Program-made: the position numbers and the translations under genes
Origin: Heliocidaris tuberculata
Lineage: Eukaryota > Echinodermata > Echinoidea > Camarodonta > Echinometridae
Direction: 5' to 3'
DNA length: 64,000 nucleotides
Assembly: GCA_025618425.1 (NCBI GenBank)
Contig: CM046850.1
Location: 30,288,544-30,352,543 of the forward strand
Notes under the pieces: model-generated
What the model saw: the letters and a program-made list of their open reading frames with translations, nothing else
Database searches by the model: none
What the model was told of the DNA's origin: nothing
In this document: positions 14,172-26,700 of the stretch, in pieces
Layout: every line of letters starts with the position of its first letter
How positions within the stretch are numbered: position 1 is the stretch's first letter

Positions 14172-14177
14172 AATAAA
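14172..14177 (+). promoter_or_regulatory. Candidate polyadenylation signal of the Norrin-like gene
   Basis: AATAAA lies about 410 bases after the stop codon, on the coding strand. It is the first clear canonical signal I see downstream. Use is not proven. Confidence 0.35.
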
Positions 14178-14699
14178 CCCACTTGCTTAGAAATCATCTT
14201 GAAATTATGAAATTACAGAATTCTTAATGAACTTTATTGAAGGCATGCATTTCATGAAAATTTATGGTTTTACGAGATTACAAGGGGGGGTGCGATATTG
14301 ATATATTAATATAAGGGTTATATAATGTTAATGAAGCAGTAAGGAAGATGAAGTTGAGGGAAAAAATCTACGAAGAAGATGAAAGAGAGGTAAATCACTT
14401 TTCAATGTTCGATACTAGATTCAAAGCATTCGGTGGCTTTTGGATTTGTGCTGTTTTTACACCGTCGAAAAAAACATTTATAACATGACACAAGTTTCCC
14501 CATGTTTCAAAGACAGTTTACCATATTCTAATCATTTTTATTTTTTATTTTCTATTCAGAGACAACATTTGGCATACTACTGGAATGTACATGATGGACC
14601 ATGAACTGGAAAAGTTAAATCTGTTCATAGACGATTTTTCTACTTCTCACAACAATGATCCCAGCATCATTATCGACATAAATGACATATGGTCTCTAT

Positions 14700-14950
14700 G
14701 CCTCTTTCTATTTCCTATCGCCCTCTCTCCCTCCTTTTCATACTTTAAAATATCTCTTACTCATCCCTCTCTCTCCCTCCTCCAATCCCCCCCTCTCTCT
14801 CTCTCTTTCCCTCCCTCTCTCTCCCTCCTTCTATTCGTTTCCTCTTCCTCTTTCTGTCCATTTCCTCTCTCCCTCTCTCCATCCTTTTCATAATTTAAAC
14901 TCTCTCTTACTCATCCCTCTCTCTCCCTTTACCGAGTCTCCACTTCCTTC

Positions 14951-14988
<38 letters not shown>

Positions 14989-15125
14989 CACAAAATTATT
15001 ATTATTTGTTGTTTCGTATCACACTCTTCTTCCTCCCCTATTTCTTTCTCTTGTCCACATCTCTCCTCCCTTCTATCTCTCCATCCGCTGCTCCAACTCC
15101 CTCCTTAGTCCTATCCTTTTCCCCA
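14700..15125. repeat. C/T-rich pyrimidine tract
   Basis: Degenerate CTCTCC units with a repeated 'ccctctctccatccttttcata'-like 150-bp module (about 14720 and 14870). Long Ser/Leu/Pro frames here are not credible genes. Confidence 0.85.
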
Positions 15126-16112
15126 CTCATTTCTTCAGATCCTCGTATACATGATATAATTATAGCTGAAGACAAGAAAGATGCAGTTGTGTTATCTAAG
15201 CTACTACAAATCCTTAAAATGTAAAAATGACATAACAAGGATTTGTCATGATGATTATTGATATCATACTTGGACGTTCTTAACTTTACATCAAGCCCTG
15301 CTATCAAGTTGATGTTTATGTGACCGTCCGGAAGGCGAATGATCATCCTTAATTCCTTTCGATTTTAAATCGTCACCGAGACGGACAGGACAATATCAAT
15401 ATCGTCTTTGTCATGTGACCACTGGTGACTGATCATGTGACCAACTTTGTACGAGTAAAAATGGAATGAAGGAATCTTTAAAGCAGTATCAACTACACAG
15501 AGGAGCAAGAAAGGAGTGACATGAAGAAAAAATGTAATCTTGATGTTTCGATTGAAGATGAGGATCTGTGACGTCATTTGGAACGATTGAAATATAGAGA
15601 ATATTTAATAAAAATCAGAAGTGTGTTTACAAACCAATTGCAAACACATGCTAACGCTTGCTCATGAAAAGTGAAAGTATTATTGAAAGAGAACGAGCTC
15701 ATGACAACAGATACGTTTTACACTGATAGTATGGTGTACTCAGCATCAGAAAAAGCAATGGAGAGCGCTACCCCCCCCCCCCCCCCCCCCCTCCCCGGTC
15801 GAAATTTTTAAATACCAATATGCAGGCCAGGCAATCATTAATATTCGGCGATGATGTGGTTTCTTTCATCGTATCTGGTCTATTTTGATAATGAAAAAAC
15901 ATTGTGAGTGTATATATAGGAAAGTGTCATTTCTGCTCGCTCGCTTCATTCACTCACAAACTGTCGGATGAAATACGAAGTACGTAACGGCTGGCTAAAA
16001 AGTATATATTTTAACATCAAGGAAATTACAGAGAAAGACCAAAAGTTAAACTAGTTTTCAGGAAATGGCGAAGAAATCCCTCTTGAGTTTGAGGACATAA
16101 TATAGTCATGAT
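15126..16112. other. No gene seen
   Basis: Unique AT-rich sequence with a poly(C) run at 15771-15793 followed by 'tccccggtcgaaattttta', possibly a repeat remnant. Confidence 0.45.
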
Positions 16113-17661
16113 AGTCTGGGAGCCTTCCCGAAATAGTCGCCCCATTTTACCGATAAGATTTGACCCCGTAAATTTACTTAGACCATCTAAATCACTGACA
16201 AACAGGTTGTTAGCCTGACCGTAGCCGTCGGGTTAGCCCCTAGAGCCCCACAAAAAACCTCAAAGTCGGGTCGATTTCACCCCATCTCCCCCATGCACCA
16301 AACTTTGTCAGTAAGTAGTATGAATGAACCATAGACAAATTAAAACTTAGGAATGAACATTACAAAACACAAAAAACTGAGAAAAAAAAATTTTCCGTCG
16401 GGATGAGGTGTCAGATGGCCCCTAAAAATTGGGGTAAATTTTTGCCAAGTCCAGGGACCAGATTTTGTCAGAAGTAAGAGCTATGGATGTTCATTCCAAA
16501 AATATAAAAACTTACAAAATTGTCCATCGGGAAGGGGGTGTCAGGCCCCCTGAAATGAAAACCCCAAAGTGCCCTTTGACAACGCTTTGCCCCAAAAAAT
16601 TCCCTGTATGTAAAAAAAAAAAAACCAAAAACATTTTCTTACCTTCTGACTATGATAACCCCAAAGTGTTTTATTCAATTCAATTCAAATTTTCTTAACA
16701 TAATTGCATAATTTTGAGTATAATCTTGAGGTGCAATTTGTTGTTAATTGGTCTTTTTATTAATGAGTTCTTAAATTATTTTTAAAAAGTATTGCTTTCT
16801 AAAATGTAGCCAAAAAATATTGTCCGGATTATGTAAACACACCCATTGTTCATCTTCACCTGTTTGACAAGGCATAATAGAAGAGCTTTTCAGGTATCTG
16901 TGGTATGTGACTGTCTGCTATTCTCTTCTATTATGCCTTGTCAGATGGTCAATGGGTGTGTTTACATAATCCTGAGATTATTTTTTGGCTAATTTTAAGA
17001 AAGCAATACATTTTTCACAATTTAATAATGAAATGACCAATTGACACCAAATTGCACTTCAAGAAAATTATTATGCTCAAAATTACATGATGTAAATTTG
17101 AATTGAATTGAATAAAATACTTTTGAGTTATCAAACTCAGAAGGTAAAAAAATGGGGTTCCTTTACATACAGAGCATTTTTGGGGGCGTCAAAGGGCACT
17201 TTGGGGTTTTCATTCCAGGGGGTCTGACACCCCTTTCCCGATGGACAATTTTGTCAGTTTTTATATTTTTGGAATAAACATCCATGGCTTTTTCTTCTGA
17301 CAAAACTTGTCCCTGGGCTTCAAGGGGAAAAATTAACCCCATTTTTTAGGGGCCATCTGACACCCCATCCCGACGGATTTTTTTTTTCTCTCTCTCTCTC
17401 TTTTTTTTTTTTTTTTTTGGTGTGTTTTGTACTGTCCATTCATACTACTTACTGACAAAGTTTGGTGCATGGGGGAGATGGGGTGAAATCGACCCAACTT
17501 TAAGGCTTCTTTGGGGGGCTCTGGGGCTAGACCCGATCGATAGCTACGGTCAGGCTGACAACCTTTTTGTTATGCCTTAGACGGTCTAAGTAACTTTACG
17601 AGGTCAAATCTAAATCTTATGGGTAAAATGGGGTGACTATTTCGGGACAGGCTCCTGGCCT
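16113..17661. mobile_element. Long foldback element, about 1.55 kb, arms about 770 bp
   Basis: Starting from AGTCTGGGAGCC at the left, the sequence is matched in reverse complement up to GGCTCCTGGCC at the right. The centre is near 16912 ('ggcataatagaagagc...tcttctattatgcc'). Matching landmarks include 'tttgtcagtaagtagtatga' (16305) with 'catactacttactgacaaag' (17440). No transposase-like ORF. An outer fragment recurs at 42883-43045. Confidence 0.85.
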
Positions 17662-17733
17662 AATCCATGAGATATGATAAATGTAGGCCTATGCCTAGGT
17701 GTTACAACTACTCAAGCTTTATAAGCTTATGTT

Positions 17734-18287
17734 CAGGGGGTGTCGATCCGTGTTCATGATTGGAATGACCAGCGGGGGAGTTTGTGGGAGGAGGGTATCC
17801 CCCTCCCACACCAAAGACTTTCAAAAATCTGTCAATAAAACTTGCATTTTAGAGCTTGCATTTTAGAGCATCCCAAAATGATTTTCTGTGTGATTAAATG
17901 TTGTCTAAAGTCACGGCAAATACATAATCATAAGATATTTAAACATGTGTTATAAATCATTTGTAATGATTCAGGAAAAAAAGGGCAGGTAGACAGCTTG
18001 TTCAATCCTCGAAGAAGAAGTTTTATTATACAATTTCTTCGATATTTTCGCATTGAATTTAATGGCATTTCTTATTTCCTTACTTCTAATCATTAAATAA
18101 TGTGATGGTATTTCAAGATCAAACATAATGAGTTTGGATAATTATTAGTTTTAAGTTAATGTATGATAATTCTTCATTATTTTATCCAAAAATGTTGGGG
18201 GATGATAACACAAGCCACCCCCCACACCTTATTTATTTTATTTGGGGGGATATATACCCCCCCCCCCCCCCGGAATCGACACCCTTG
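17734..18287. mobile_element. Intact copy of the outer element family
   Basis: The ends are CAGGGGGTGTCGATCCG... and ...CGGAATCGACACCCTTG. The interior is shared with 43209-43668. I found no convincing 8-bp duplication here (cttatgtt versus ttgcagca). Confidence 0.7.
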
Positions 18288-18837
18288 TTGCAGCACCTTT
18301 GTGTGTTCATCATGTATACTCTGGCTCTGCATGTATACTCTATTTTGTATCTACTGTATCTGTATTATGACTTTATGAACATGCATGAATAAATAAATAA
18401 ATAAAATAATACTTCATGTGCTGATGAACCAATCACGTCAACAGATGGTGCTAAAGCACACTGTCCCTTTACCAAAGTCAAGCAGTGTTGGGCCCGATCA
18501 GCACTTGAATGGAAAACTTCCTAGCAAAATAAGTTTTTTGTTGTTGTTGTTGTTGTTTCGACACTGAGGATTCCTATTGGATGAATCGAAGTTGTAATAA
18601 TCAATAATTAAATAATAATATATAATAATGCGTTTTAACAATTTATAGTATCCTAACTAAATGCCTCTTGTTTTCTTTCATTCTCTGTCCATTCAACCAT
18701 CCTTTTCATATTCTTTAAGCATCTCCTCCCTCTTTAACAACACAAAAAAAAAATAGAAAGAAAGATAAACGCAATTTGTCACGAAACAAGATGGCAATAC
18801 TCAGGGAGCGGGTGCCATGATTAAGAAGGACAAAGAA

Positions 18838-18891
<54 letters not shown>

Positions 18892-18892
18892 G
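18838..18892. repeat. (GA)n microsatellite
   Basis: About 26 GA units with two interruptions. Confidence 0.93.
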
Positions 18893-20083
18893 GGAGGGGG
18901 TAGAAGTAGGCTGCATGGACATGAGACAGATGTAAAGAGTATAGAAGGAGAGGGGAGAGAATAGGAGGGGGGGGGGAGAGAAAATGAGTGAAAGAACCAT
19001 GTGACTGTTACAAATATACAAAAAATAAGAATATGAGAGTTTAACTGTTAAAATGTATCTAGTCGCAAAATTACTACAGCGACATGAATATCAAGAGCCG
19101 GGTAACTTTATCTTCGCCTAAAAACATTACCGACTCTGCTCGGACCAGGGTTCGAAATTGAGTCAGGTTTTTCTAATGGCGTCCCAGACCTACAAGACTG
19201 TAAAAACCCACTCACGCCCCCCCCCCCCCCCACGTCGGGGCCTTAGCACGTGCCTGGAACCACCCCCTCCCCTTCTGAAAATTTTGAATCTGCGCCGGCA
19301 AAGGCTTTCTTTTATATATACCCCAAAATGTCCGTGTCCTCGATCAGATTGCCATCATTGCCTCCATTATTCAAAAGAATAAAATTCGAATTTAGAGTTT
19401 CAGTCCTCTAGATTAAAACACTATATATACCGAACTATTTAAAAAGAAAAGGAATATAAATACACCAACCCAAGTGTATGAATTTTTTTGTTCTCCTTTC
19501 TTACAGGGTCCTGACTAAAGTGAGCCTTGTTTTCAAACTTTTAAGCTACTATAATGCAGGAAAAAAATATCATTTATTAACGAAAGTCTATGAAGAAGTA
19601 TCGGGAAATGTAGCCATGTAGGCTATATCAAACAGCACCCCTAACATTTGAAACTAATTAAAGCTGTACTCCATTACATTTCATCCGATGACAGGATTCC
19701 AGGATCTAGGCTTACCGGATCTCCTAAGAAGGGACAAGACAGTATATAAAGAGGATCAAGCAGTGCTCCAGGCAGGATGTAACGATTTTACAACGAATAG
19801 CCAAAGCAAAATAGTAAATGAGCAAATAATCTCGCAAAACAGTCTGCCACTTTAGGCCGTAGTCATGGTAACCATTAAGACGATTAGAAGAGTTAACTGT
19901 CTCTGCTTGATAAAAAGGGATTAACCGTTCCATTCAGCGCGGACGATTCAATAAATTAAATGATCAACTTGTTCAACAATGACTAGTGATGAGTGACACT
20001 CAGGTAGGACAGGATGTTTTTACAAGAGCGTGACGTCACTCGATCTGCCGGTCAAAACTATTGAACTGTTATGTCACAATGAC

Positions 20084-20217
20084 CAGGGGCGGATCCAGGA
20101 TTTTGTAAAAGAGGGGGCACAGAGCCGGAAAAGTACTTATTTATTGTGTATTTAAGGATGCCAGTTGGGTTTCAAATGGGGGGCGTTCGATTCGGCCTCC
20201 CCCTGAATCCGCCCCTG
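20084..20217. mobile_element. 134-bp element with CAGGGGCGGATCCAGG ends
   Basis: The termini CAGGGGCGGATCCAGG... and ...CTGAATCCGCCCCTG are inverted repeats around a short GA/poly(G) interior. A relative starts at 43745 (cagtggcggatttacg). No clear target duplication. Confidence 0.6.
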
Positions 20218-21475
20218 CGTGACTCGAAGATCCAAGGGAAGAATACCCAATCTAGCCCTGGGTATGCATTTGCCATCTGATCATTATGAGTCATGTTTCG
20301 AGTATACTATCAATAATTAGACGAAGAAATTCTTGGTTGATCATTCATTGATATGATTAACTAATCCAAGAAGATGATATATATCATGTTCATATGTGTT
20401 TTTTTTCTTAGTAGTACTTCAAAAAATTGAAACTTACATAATTTGTAATGTTAAAGTAAAAGATTGGATCATGTGAGTGTATTTTTGTGAAAAATACTAC
20501 AATCAAAAACCCTACGATGATATGATACGGTATAGGGCCATGCATGACTACCAGGGGATGCCCATGTTTTTCCAACTTTTGCCCCTATACTTGTCTAAGC
20601 TAGTGCCGAGTTGGACTATTCATTCTTATTTAATAGTAAATTGACAACACAATATAAGTTAAGCAAAAGACTTTCATGGGAAGCCACATGGGTCTACACA
20701 AGATACGGATAATAAGAAAAGAAAAACAAATAAATACAAAAATTTAAAAATCGAATGAATATAGCTAGGCTTACCGAGAAATTAAGTACCTACGTTGTTT
20801 GGTAAAATGTTTCAATTTTCAAATATGAATATTCTTATATTGGTTATTTCATTCCAACAGGCCTATATTGGCCAACTAAGATTTAAACTAAGATCCTGTT
20901 AATTGGTATCCCCGGTTGGTATCTCTATACTTGGTATAGGGTTGGGAAAGCGGTACCATCGATGACCGGTAGGCACTGGCCTACTTACTCCATCCAAGAG
21001 ATGTCTACATGTCATCAGGATAAATTCTCATTTTCTTGGAAAATTTATCACACTAATATATTTTCAAAATATTTTAAACTGTATTATTATTATTATATTA
21101 TTATTATTAAAGGAATAATAATTTTTTAACAAATAATTTTTCCTCTTAAATGCTGATAAAATCATTACTTTGTCTTGTTCTTTTATAAAAGTATATGAAC
21201 GAGGTTGCGTCTCTATGCAACAGCCACCATGTTTGTCTACAAAACATCACAGTGTTTGTGCGAGAAAGCATCGCGTTGTGTGCATGTGTTGTGGATCCCG
21301 TTATTATGCACGTAACTCGCACTGCGAAGACCTCCACAATTTGCAGCAATAACAACGCACGTAGAGTCTACACGCTTTGAAACGAACAATTGTGAACGTA
21401 CCACCCCACATTTGTCGTCTAACTTTACACTTTTGCAACTCTTACATTTAGATAAACCCAAGGATTTACGCAAAA

Positions 21476-21697
21476 ATGATGCGATCAAAGCAGAAAGGAA
21501 CCGAAAAGAAGCTCGCGGCAGAAGGATTTACGACAAAATCGCGGATGAAAAATGCTGTTGTGGTCGCACCTCCAGCAGCGGGAGCCTTTATCGAAAGACC
21601 ACTTGCACAGGGCACAAGCTTCAGGAAATTCTACGAAAGAGGAGATTTCCCTATAGCATTAGAACATGACACAAAAGGAAACAAAATTGCATGGAAG
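21476..21697 (+). CDS. PACRG: PACRG exon 1
   Basis: 74 codons from ATG to the donor TGGAAG|GTAATT. It carries the lysine-rich N-terminus and the [14 protein letters not shown] motif, ending at KIAWK. The intron is phase 0. Confidence 0.93.
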
Positions 21698-23559
21698 GTA
21701 ATTTTTGTAATGTAAGAAGTAGACTCTAATGACAATGTCTTGACTCTTGATCTAGACCTCTAGACTCTAGAGAAGTTTTGGTCGGGTGTCTTAGTTCTAA
21801 CATTCAAAAGTTAATAAAACAAAAAGTAAAACTAAAGAAGAAAGTCGATGCAAGGTTAGAAAATTGAAAAAGACTAGACTGTAACTTGAATTATTGTCAC
21901 CAGGGTTACCCTTTTTTACCTAGTCCTATAACACTGAAGTTAATGGAAGAACAGAACAGTAATTGAGTAGACTAAACGGAAGAATGCATGTCAACGACAA
22001 CATGAAAATGAAATTGAACATCATTTTTATTAAAATATTACTTATTAGTTTATTTTATAAGCAGTAAGATTTTGGGCTGACATGACTGATAATCGTCATC
22101 GATACCTGTATCTAGACTATTAAAACATCATACTTTGGGGACCTTAACTTAAGAATTTAATATGAAGATCTGTCAGTGCAACTTTGATTTTGCATTTGTA
22201 TTGTATTTGTAACAGCTGTGAATTTTACTCCAAATTCCAGATGTAGATTTCTACATCTACAGTCCACTCTTAACGTTTGTTATGTTAACATTGTCATTAG
22301 TCATTCTCAGATTCATGATAATTAGTCATGTTTTGGCTTTATTTCAGGTTGAAATTGAAAAGCTTGACTACCACCACTACCTGCCAATGTTCTTTGATGG
22401 TCTCTGTGAAACGACACATCCATACGAGTTCTTTGCAAGACAAGGTGTTCATGACATGTTGGAGCATGGCGGTTCCAAGATTCTTCCAGTTATTCCACAG
22501 CTCATCATCCCCATCAAGAGTGCATTGAACATGAAAAATAGAATGGTGGGTTTGATTGTTACACTCGTTATTCTAACTGTATATTGCCTTTTCTCTTACT
22601 CTCTTATTCCTTTGTTTTTGTTGTTCCTCTTCCAACCCCCCCCCCCCCCCCATTTCTCTTTCTCCTTTTCTGTTTTCTTTGTAAAGTTAAAAATAGAATA
22701 TGCACTGACGAAATGCACTTACAAGGACTTTAAAGGAAAGGTCCATGAAATTGAAAAAAGACAGGAAAAGAAAATGACTTAAATTGGTTTAGAAAGGGAA
22801 TTTGAATATAGACAAAACAGAAATATTTTGATTTGTTTGCTTGTTTCTCTGGTGTAAGTGTGCTCTGATTTTATTTCCTTTTAGTTTCATATAATGAAAA
22901 CCTTTACTTTCGTTTTTGTTTTTTAAACAATCATCTGTTAATATATATATATTTTTTAGATCCCTCTCAACAAACTGCTAAGGTGTCTCTAGAAATTTGG
23001 GATATTAAAGTTTATTCACCTGACTCCTAACTTAGTTTTTAAAGTATTGGGGAAAAAAATTCTTCAATTTTAAGCCAACTATAATTTTCCTCCTAGACTG
23101 CATAATGTACCTTCACTAAATTTCATAGTGATTTTAATTTATTGTAATCAAAATTAATGGAGATCTTTATTAGTATACCGGTGATTGTACATAATGTATG
23201 TACATGTAGATTTTCTATTGATTTCTGTTAGAAAATGGATTATTTCATAAATTGTTTCTGTTTTGACTTGACAGGTCCTATGTACAACATTAAAGATACT
23301 GCAGCATCTTGTTGTGTCTGGTGATAATGTTGGAGAAGCTCTTGTACCATACTACCGACAAATCCTTCCTGTTCTCAACACCTTCAAGAACAATAATCTG
23401 AACTCTGGAGACAGCATTGATTACGGACAGCAGAAGAGAGAGAACATCGGTGACCTCATTCAGGAAGTGCTCGTAGCGTTTGAGAAGAAGGGCGGTGATG
23501 ATGCATTTATCAACATCAAGTACATGGTTCCGACGTATGAATCGTCGGTGCTCAACTGA
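21476..23559 (+). CDS. PACRG: PACRG, parkin co-regulated gene protein (complete, 3 exons)
   Basis: PACRG is a conserved alpha-helical protein of ciliary and flagellar doublet microtubules. It acts as a microtubule inner protein at the inner junction between A- and B-tubules, with FAP20/CFAP20. Exons 21476-21697, 22348-22545 and 23275-23559 join in phase 0 with GT-AG borders and give 234 residues, slightly shorter than vertebrate forms. Family signatures are intact: [17 protein letters not shown] in exon 1, [15 protein letters not shown] and [15 protein letters not shown] in exon 2, and [29 protein letters not shown] and a C-terminal [10 protein letters not shown] in exon 3. Residues 1-40 are basic and variable, as usual. 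Two ATGs stand in tandem at 21476 and 21479; either could start the protein. The nearest visible upstream gene is the Norrin-like exon on the same strand. No parkin exon was recognised on the opposite strand. Confidence 0.96.
22348..22545 (+). CDS. PACRG: PACRG exon 2
   Basis: 66 codons between the acceptor tttatttcag and the donor AGAATG|GTGGGT. It encodes [13 protein letters not shown] through ALNMKNRM, the most conserved helical core. The open frame continues past the donor into a C/T-rich intron, but family homology stops exactly at the GT. Confidence 0.95.
23275..23559 (+). CDS. PACRG: PACRG exon 3 (terminal)
   Basis: 94 codons plus TGA after the acceptor gacttgacag. It encodes [16 protein letters not shown] through the C-terminal YESSVLN, which matches the usual family C-terminus. 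Confidence 0.96.
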   Translation, partial: VLCTTLKILQHLVVSGDNVGEALVPYYRQILPVLNTFKNNNLNSGDSIDYGQQKRENIGDLIQEVLVAFEKKGGDDAFINIKYMVPTYESSVLN

Positions 23560-24059
23560 TGCTCTCATAGCATGTGATCAAAGAACTGTGTCAATCCTTT
23601 TCTTGACTGCCTTGTCATGAAAAAGAACTGTGTAAATTGTAAATTGATAAGATATTTATATTTTGTTCATTGTCCCTTGTATATTTCCCTTGCATATATC
23701 TCCTATTTTCATTCCATATTCTACAATATATGTTCTAAGAATTCTTTTCATGTATTTTCCAAGAGCCTAAGGAAGTAAAAAGCACAAAACCCCGATATTT
23801 ATTGGTAACCCAAAACTTTGCTCAAATTCTTTTGGTGCAAGAACAGTTCATACATTTTTTTTGAAAGAACAAATTAAATTGACAAAATTTTCAACATACA
23901 TACATTTGTATCAAGGTTATTCAAGCATGGAAATATATTTTCCTGTTTGAAATTTAAATTGCTGAAAACATGTTGACTCTCACCACATTGTATGATGTCC
24001 TGCTGATGTACGGTATGTGTAGCTAAATATTCAGGCATTTAATCTTGAATGATGATGAT

Positions 24060-24222
24060 CAGGGGCCCGTTGCACAAAACTTGCGCAACGGGCCCCTGAT
24101 CATTGCACAAAACTTGCGTTTGAACGCAACTTTATTTTCAGCCAATCAGAAGTGCACATTAAGGACTTCCGTTTGATTTTTAGGAGTTGCGATTAAACGC
24201 AAGTTTTGTGTAACAGGCCCCA
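24060..24222. mobile_element. Palindromic element family 2, copy 1 (rearranged left end)
   Basis: The ends CAGGGGCCCGTTGCACAAAAC and ...AGTTTTGTGTAACAGGCCCC are inverted repeats. The left arm carries an extra inverted copy of its first 25 bases. The loop has 'cagccaatcagaagtgc'. It lies downstream of PACRG, possibly in the 3'UTR. Confidence 0.85.
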
Positions 24223-24721
24223 GTATTTATATCTCTTTTTATGAAACCTTCTACATGTACATGTGTGTTCATTAACTGGATATGTTATTACAGTGTCATC
24301 TGTATTTTCTTCCATAGTTTTGGATTTGAATAGTAATTGTAATTGAATGTGGAACCTGTTCATTTACTCAGTATTATGGCACTGACATACGGAAATACCC
24401 CTTTTTTACCCATTCACTTGTCTATCTTTACTCATATTACTTTGTACAAATTGTATGATACATGTGTTGTAATTAGGTAATGATTATGATACTTTGATTA
24501 TGCAATTTTATAATTATTTTACACCTTATTTCATGTTTCTTTATCTTGTTCTTTTAATGTCAGTTGCGAGAGGGTATACCAGTAGCCTAAAATCAATTTA
24601 TTGGAAACTGTCTAGCGATGAATTAAATTATTGTTTATGAAATTACTGCATATTTAATTGATGTCTTTGGCTGTTGATGAGAAGGCCCTTTCTTGATATG
24701 TTTTGAATACAAGTGTACTAT

Positions 24722-25126
24722 AATAAATTTAAAGGTCATTTATTTGCATCAGTATATTCTCTTATGGGTAGGAAATTCTCTTCCATTTATGCAAACATCG
24801 AACAATATCAATTTCTAAAATACTCAAGTGAACACTAATGAAATAGTCTTGTCAGTTTTACAAAATATTATTGTGTGATTTGTTTAAAACTATGCAAATG
24901 ACTAGATCTATGATATATATTGTGTATTCCGTCCACTTGTAGGATCACAGTCCTATCAAAATTATATTTCTTTACTTGAATTTTACTTTTTGCATTTCAA
25001 ATACTGATAAAAAAATGTCTGACAAGAGTAAGTATACCTGTTTGAAAACACTACCAACTAAGGTCTGTTGCATGACCTATTCATATAAACTAAAGTGTTG
25101 TGACTTGCAACATTGTGTTCAATAAA
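24722..25126 (+). promoter_or_regulatory. Candidate PACRG polyadenylation signals
   Basis: AATAAA occurs at 24722-24727 and again at 25121-25126, about 1.2 and 1.6 kb after the PACRG stop. If either is used, the 3'UTR is long and contains the hairpin element at 24060-24222. Inference only. Confidence 0.3.
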
Positions 25127-25754
25127 ATAAAAATGAAATGCTCTTTTTTTATATTCCTGGAGACTGGTATTTAACTTTGTGTATATGCCATATGATGAAA
25201 TTGTACCTCTTCTTCAGGATCAGAATTGTTTGACTTGTACATGTCATGAATACACATTGAACCAGTAGCTATTGCAAATTTGTTTTCTTTCTCATAGTTC
25301 CTCCAAATTGAAACTTCAAATGTTTTGTCATGGTTGAAGATTAGAGAAGCCATGAATGGGATTTAATAAACTTCTGTGTACCAGTGTAGTAAAAATATGT
25401 GTATGTAAATACTAAATATGAACAAAATATTGAACAACAATAATATGCAATGTTTTCTGTGGTATTGCGTTGGAAGATGTAAGAATAAAATGTTTTTTTT
25501 CAAAATGATCAAATAATTATAAAGCGCTTACATTATTGTCTATTTTTTCCCGTTTTTTAGGGGGGGGGGGGGTTGTGACACTAAATACAGAAAGTTTTAG
25601 TGTGACTCTGTTTGTGTATATAAGTGAATTAGGATTGGAGAATGTCATCAGTGAGCATGAGATGAATGTGCTGAGCAAGTGAACATGAAACTTTTATCAA
25701 AATCAGTTAAGCACACATGCAATAGTACATAATCCAAGATGATATTGAAAAGAG

Positions 25755-26166
25755 TAATGAATTTTTGAAGTTGTAATCAATCAAGCACAAATTGGCAATT
25801 CTGTGACGTATCATGCGAGCTCATCTCCAATTTCCCCCGTACACAAAATATAAATTTTCACTATTTGTTTTTTATGAGGGAATAGAATTGTATCACACAG
25901 GTTCTGTATAAAACCAAGTGAAATGATCTATCTAGAATATGATAAAATGTTTTTTAGAGAGACAGAGAAAACTCGTGATTTTTTCACTACAGGGCAAAGA
26001 TGAGCTCGCATGTCACGGAGTTGCCAATTGTGTTTGATTATAACTTTAAAAATTCATAACTTTCTTATTTCTTATCGGATTTTACTCAAAATTTCACTGA
26101 TCTGTTTCTTTAATTTTTCTACTTCTTTTAAAACCAAGTTGATATCAGGGTGGACTTTCCCTTTAA
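25755..26166. mobile_element. Second copy of the TTTAAAGGGA foldback, left end lost
   Basis: It shares 'gaatttttgaagttgtaatc' and 'gcgagctcatctcc' on the left and the full right arm ending CAGGGTGGACTTTCCCTTTAA. The first 100 or so bases of the left arm are missing. Confidence 0.75.
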
Positions 26167-26379
26167 TGTTAATTAAAACAGAAAATTTCCTTTCTTAAAC
26201 TATGTCACAACTTTTGTACATTACTGTGGGGTACAAAAAATATCTTTTCTGTCTATTCAAATTCTGTCCATTCCATTCCCAGTACAGTCTGTATATCCCT
26301 CAAACTCTAACCCTAACCTCTCTATCTCTTACCAATTGTTTACAGGTACATCTCTTTCCTATCATTTTCAAGTATGCTT

Positions 26380-26700
26380 AATCTCCTCTCTCTCTTTCTT
26401 TCCTCCCTCTCCCCAAAGCTCCTCTTTCTTTCTTATCCTTTCCTTTCTCTTCCCCCTTTCTTTCACCACCTCTTCCTCTTCATCTATCTCTCTCTCTCTC
26501 TCTCTTCACCTCCCTTCCTTGTTTTCCCCTCTCCCTCTTCCTCTCTCTCTTTCTATTCCTATCACATCTCCCATCTTTCTCTCTCTTCTTTTCTCCTCCT
26601 TGTAGCAATTCACTGTTATTTCCTCTTTTCCTAAATTCTCTTCCCTATCTCTCAATTTTCCTCAGTCTCTTTTCTATTTCCCTTCTCTTCTCATTTAGTG
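26380..26700. repeat. C/T-rich pyrimidine tract
   Basis: Imperfect CTCTTC units between PACRG and the rhodanese gene, with two overlapping artificial frames. Confidence 0.85.

Larger units (their letters stand above)
18288..21475. other. Upstream region of PACRG; no gene recognised
   Basis: It contains a GA microsatellite, a poly(C) block at 19217-19231 and the 134-bp element at 20084. The last kilobase before PACRG has a short ATT tract (21085-21115) and no obvious TATA box at a suitable distance. No parkin-like exon was seen on the minus strand. Confidence 0.45.

Noticed and set aside
14585..15224. Two long Ser/Leu/Pro frames (102 and 180 residues)
   Set aside because: C/T-rich tract with no domain and no plausible splice structure.
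20084..20217. 8-bp target duplication for the CAGGGGCGGATCC element
   Set aside because: Flanks acaatgac and cgtgactc do not match when aligned at the element ends.
22546..22782. Read-through of PACRG exon 2 into an 80-residue extension
   Set aside because: A clear donor at 22545 and exact family continuation in exon 3 show this is intron.
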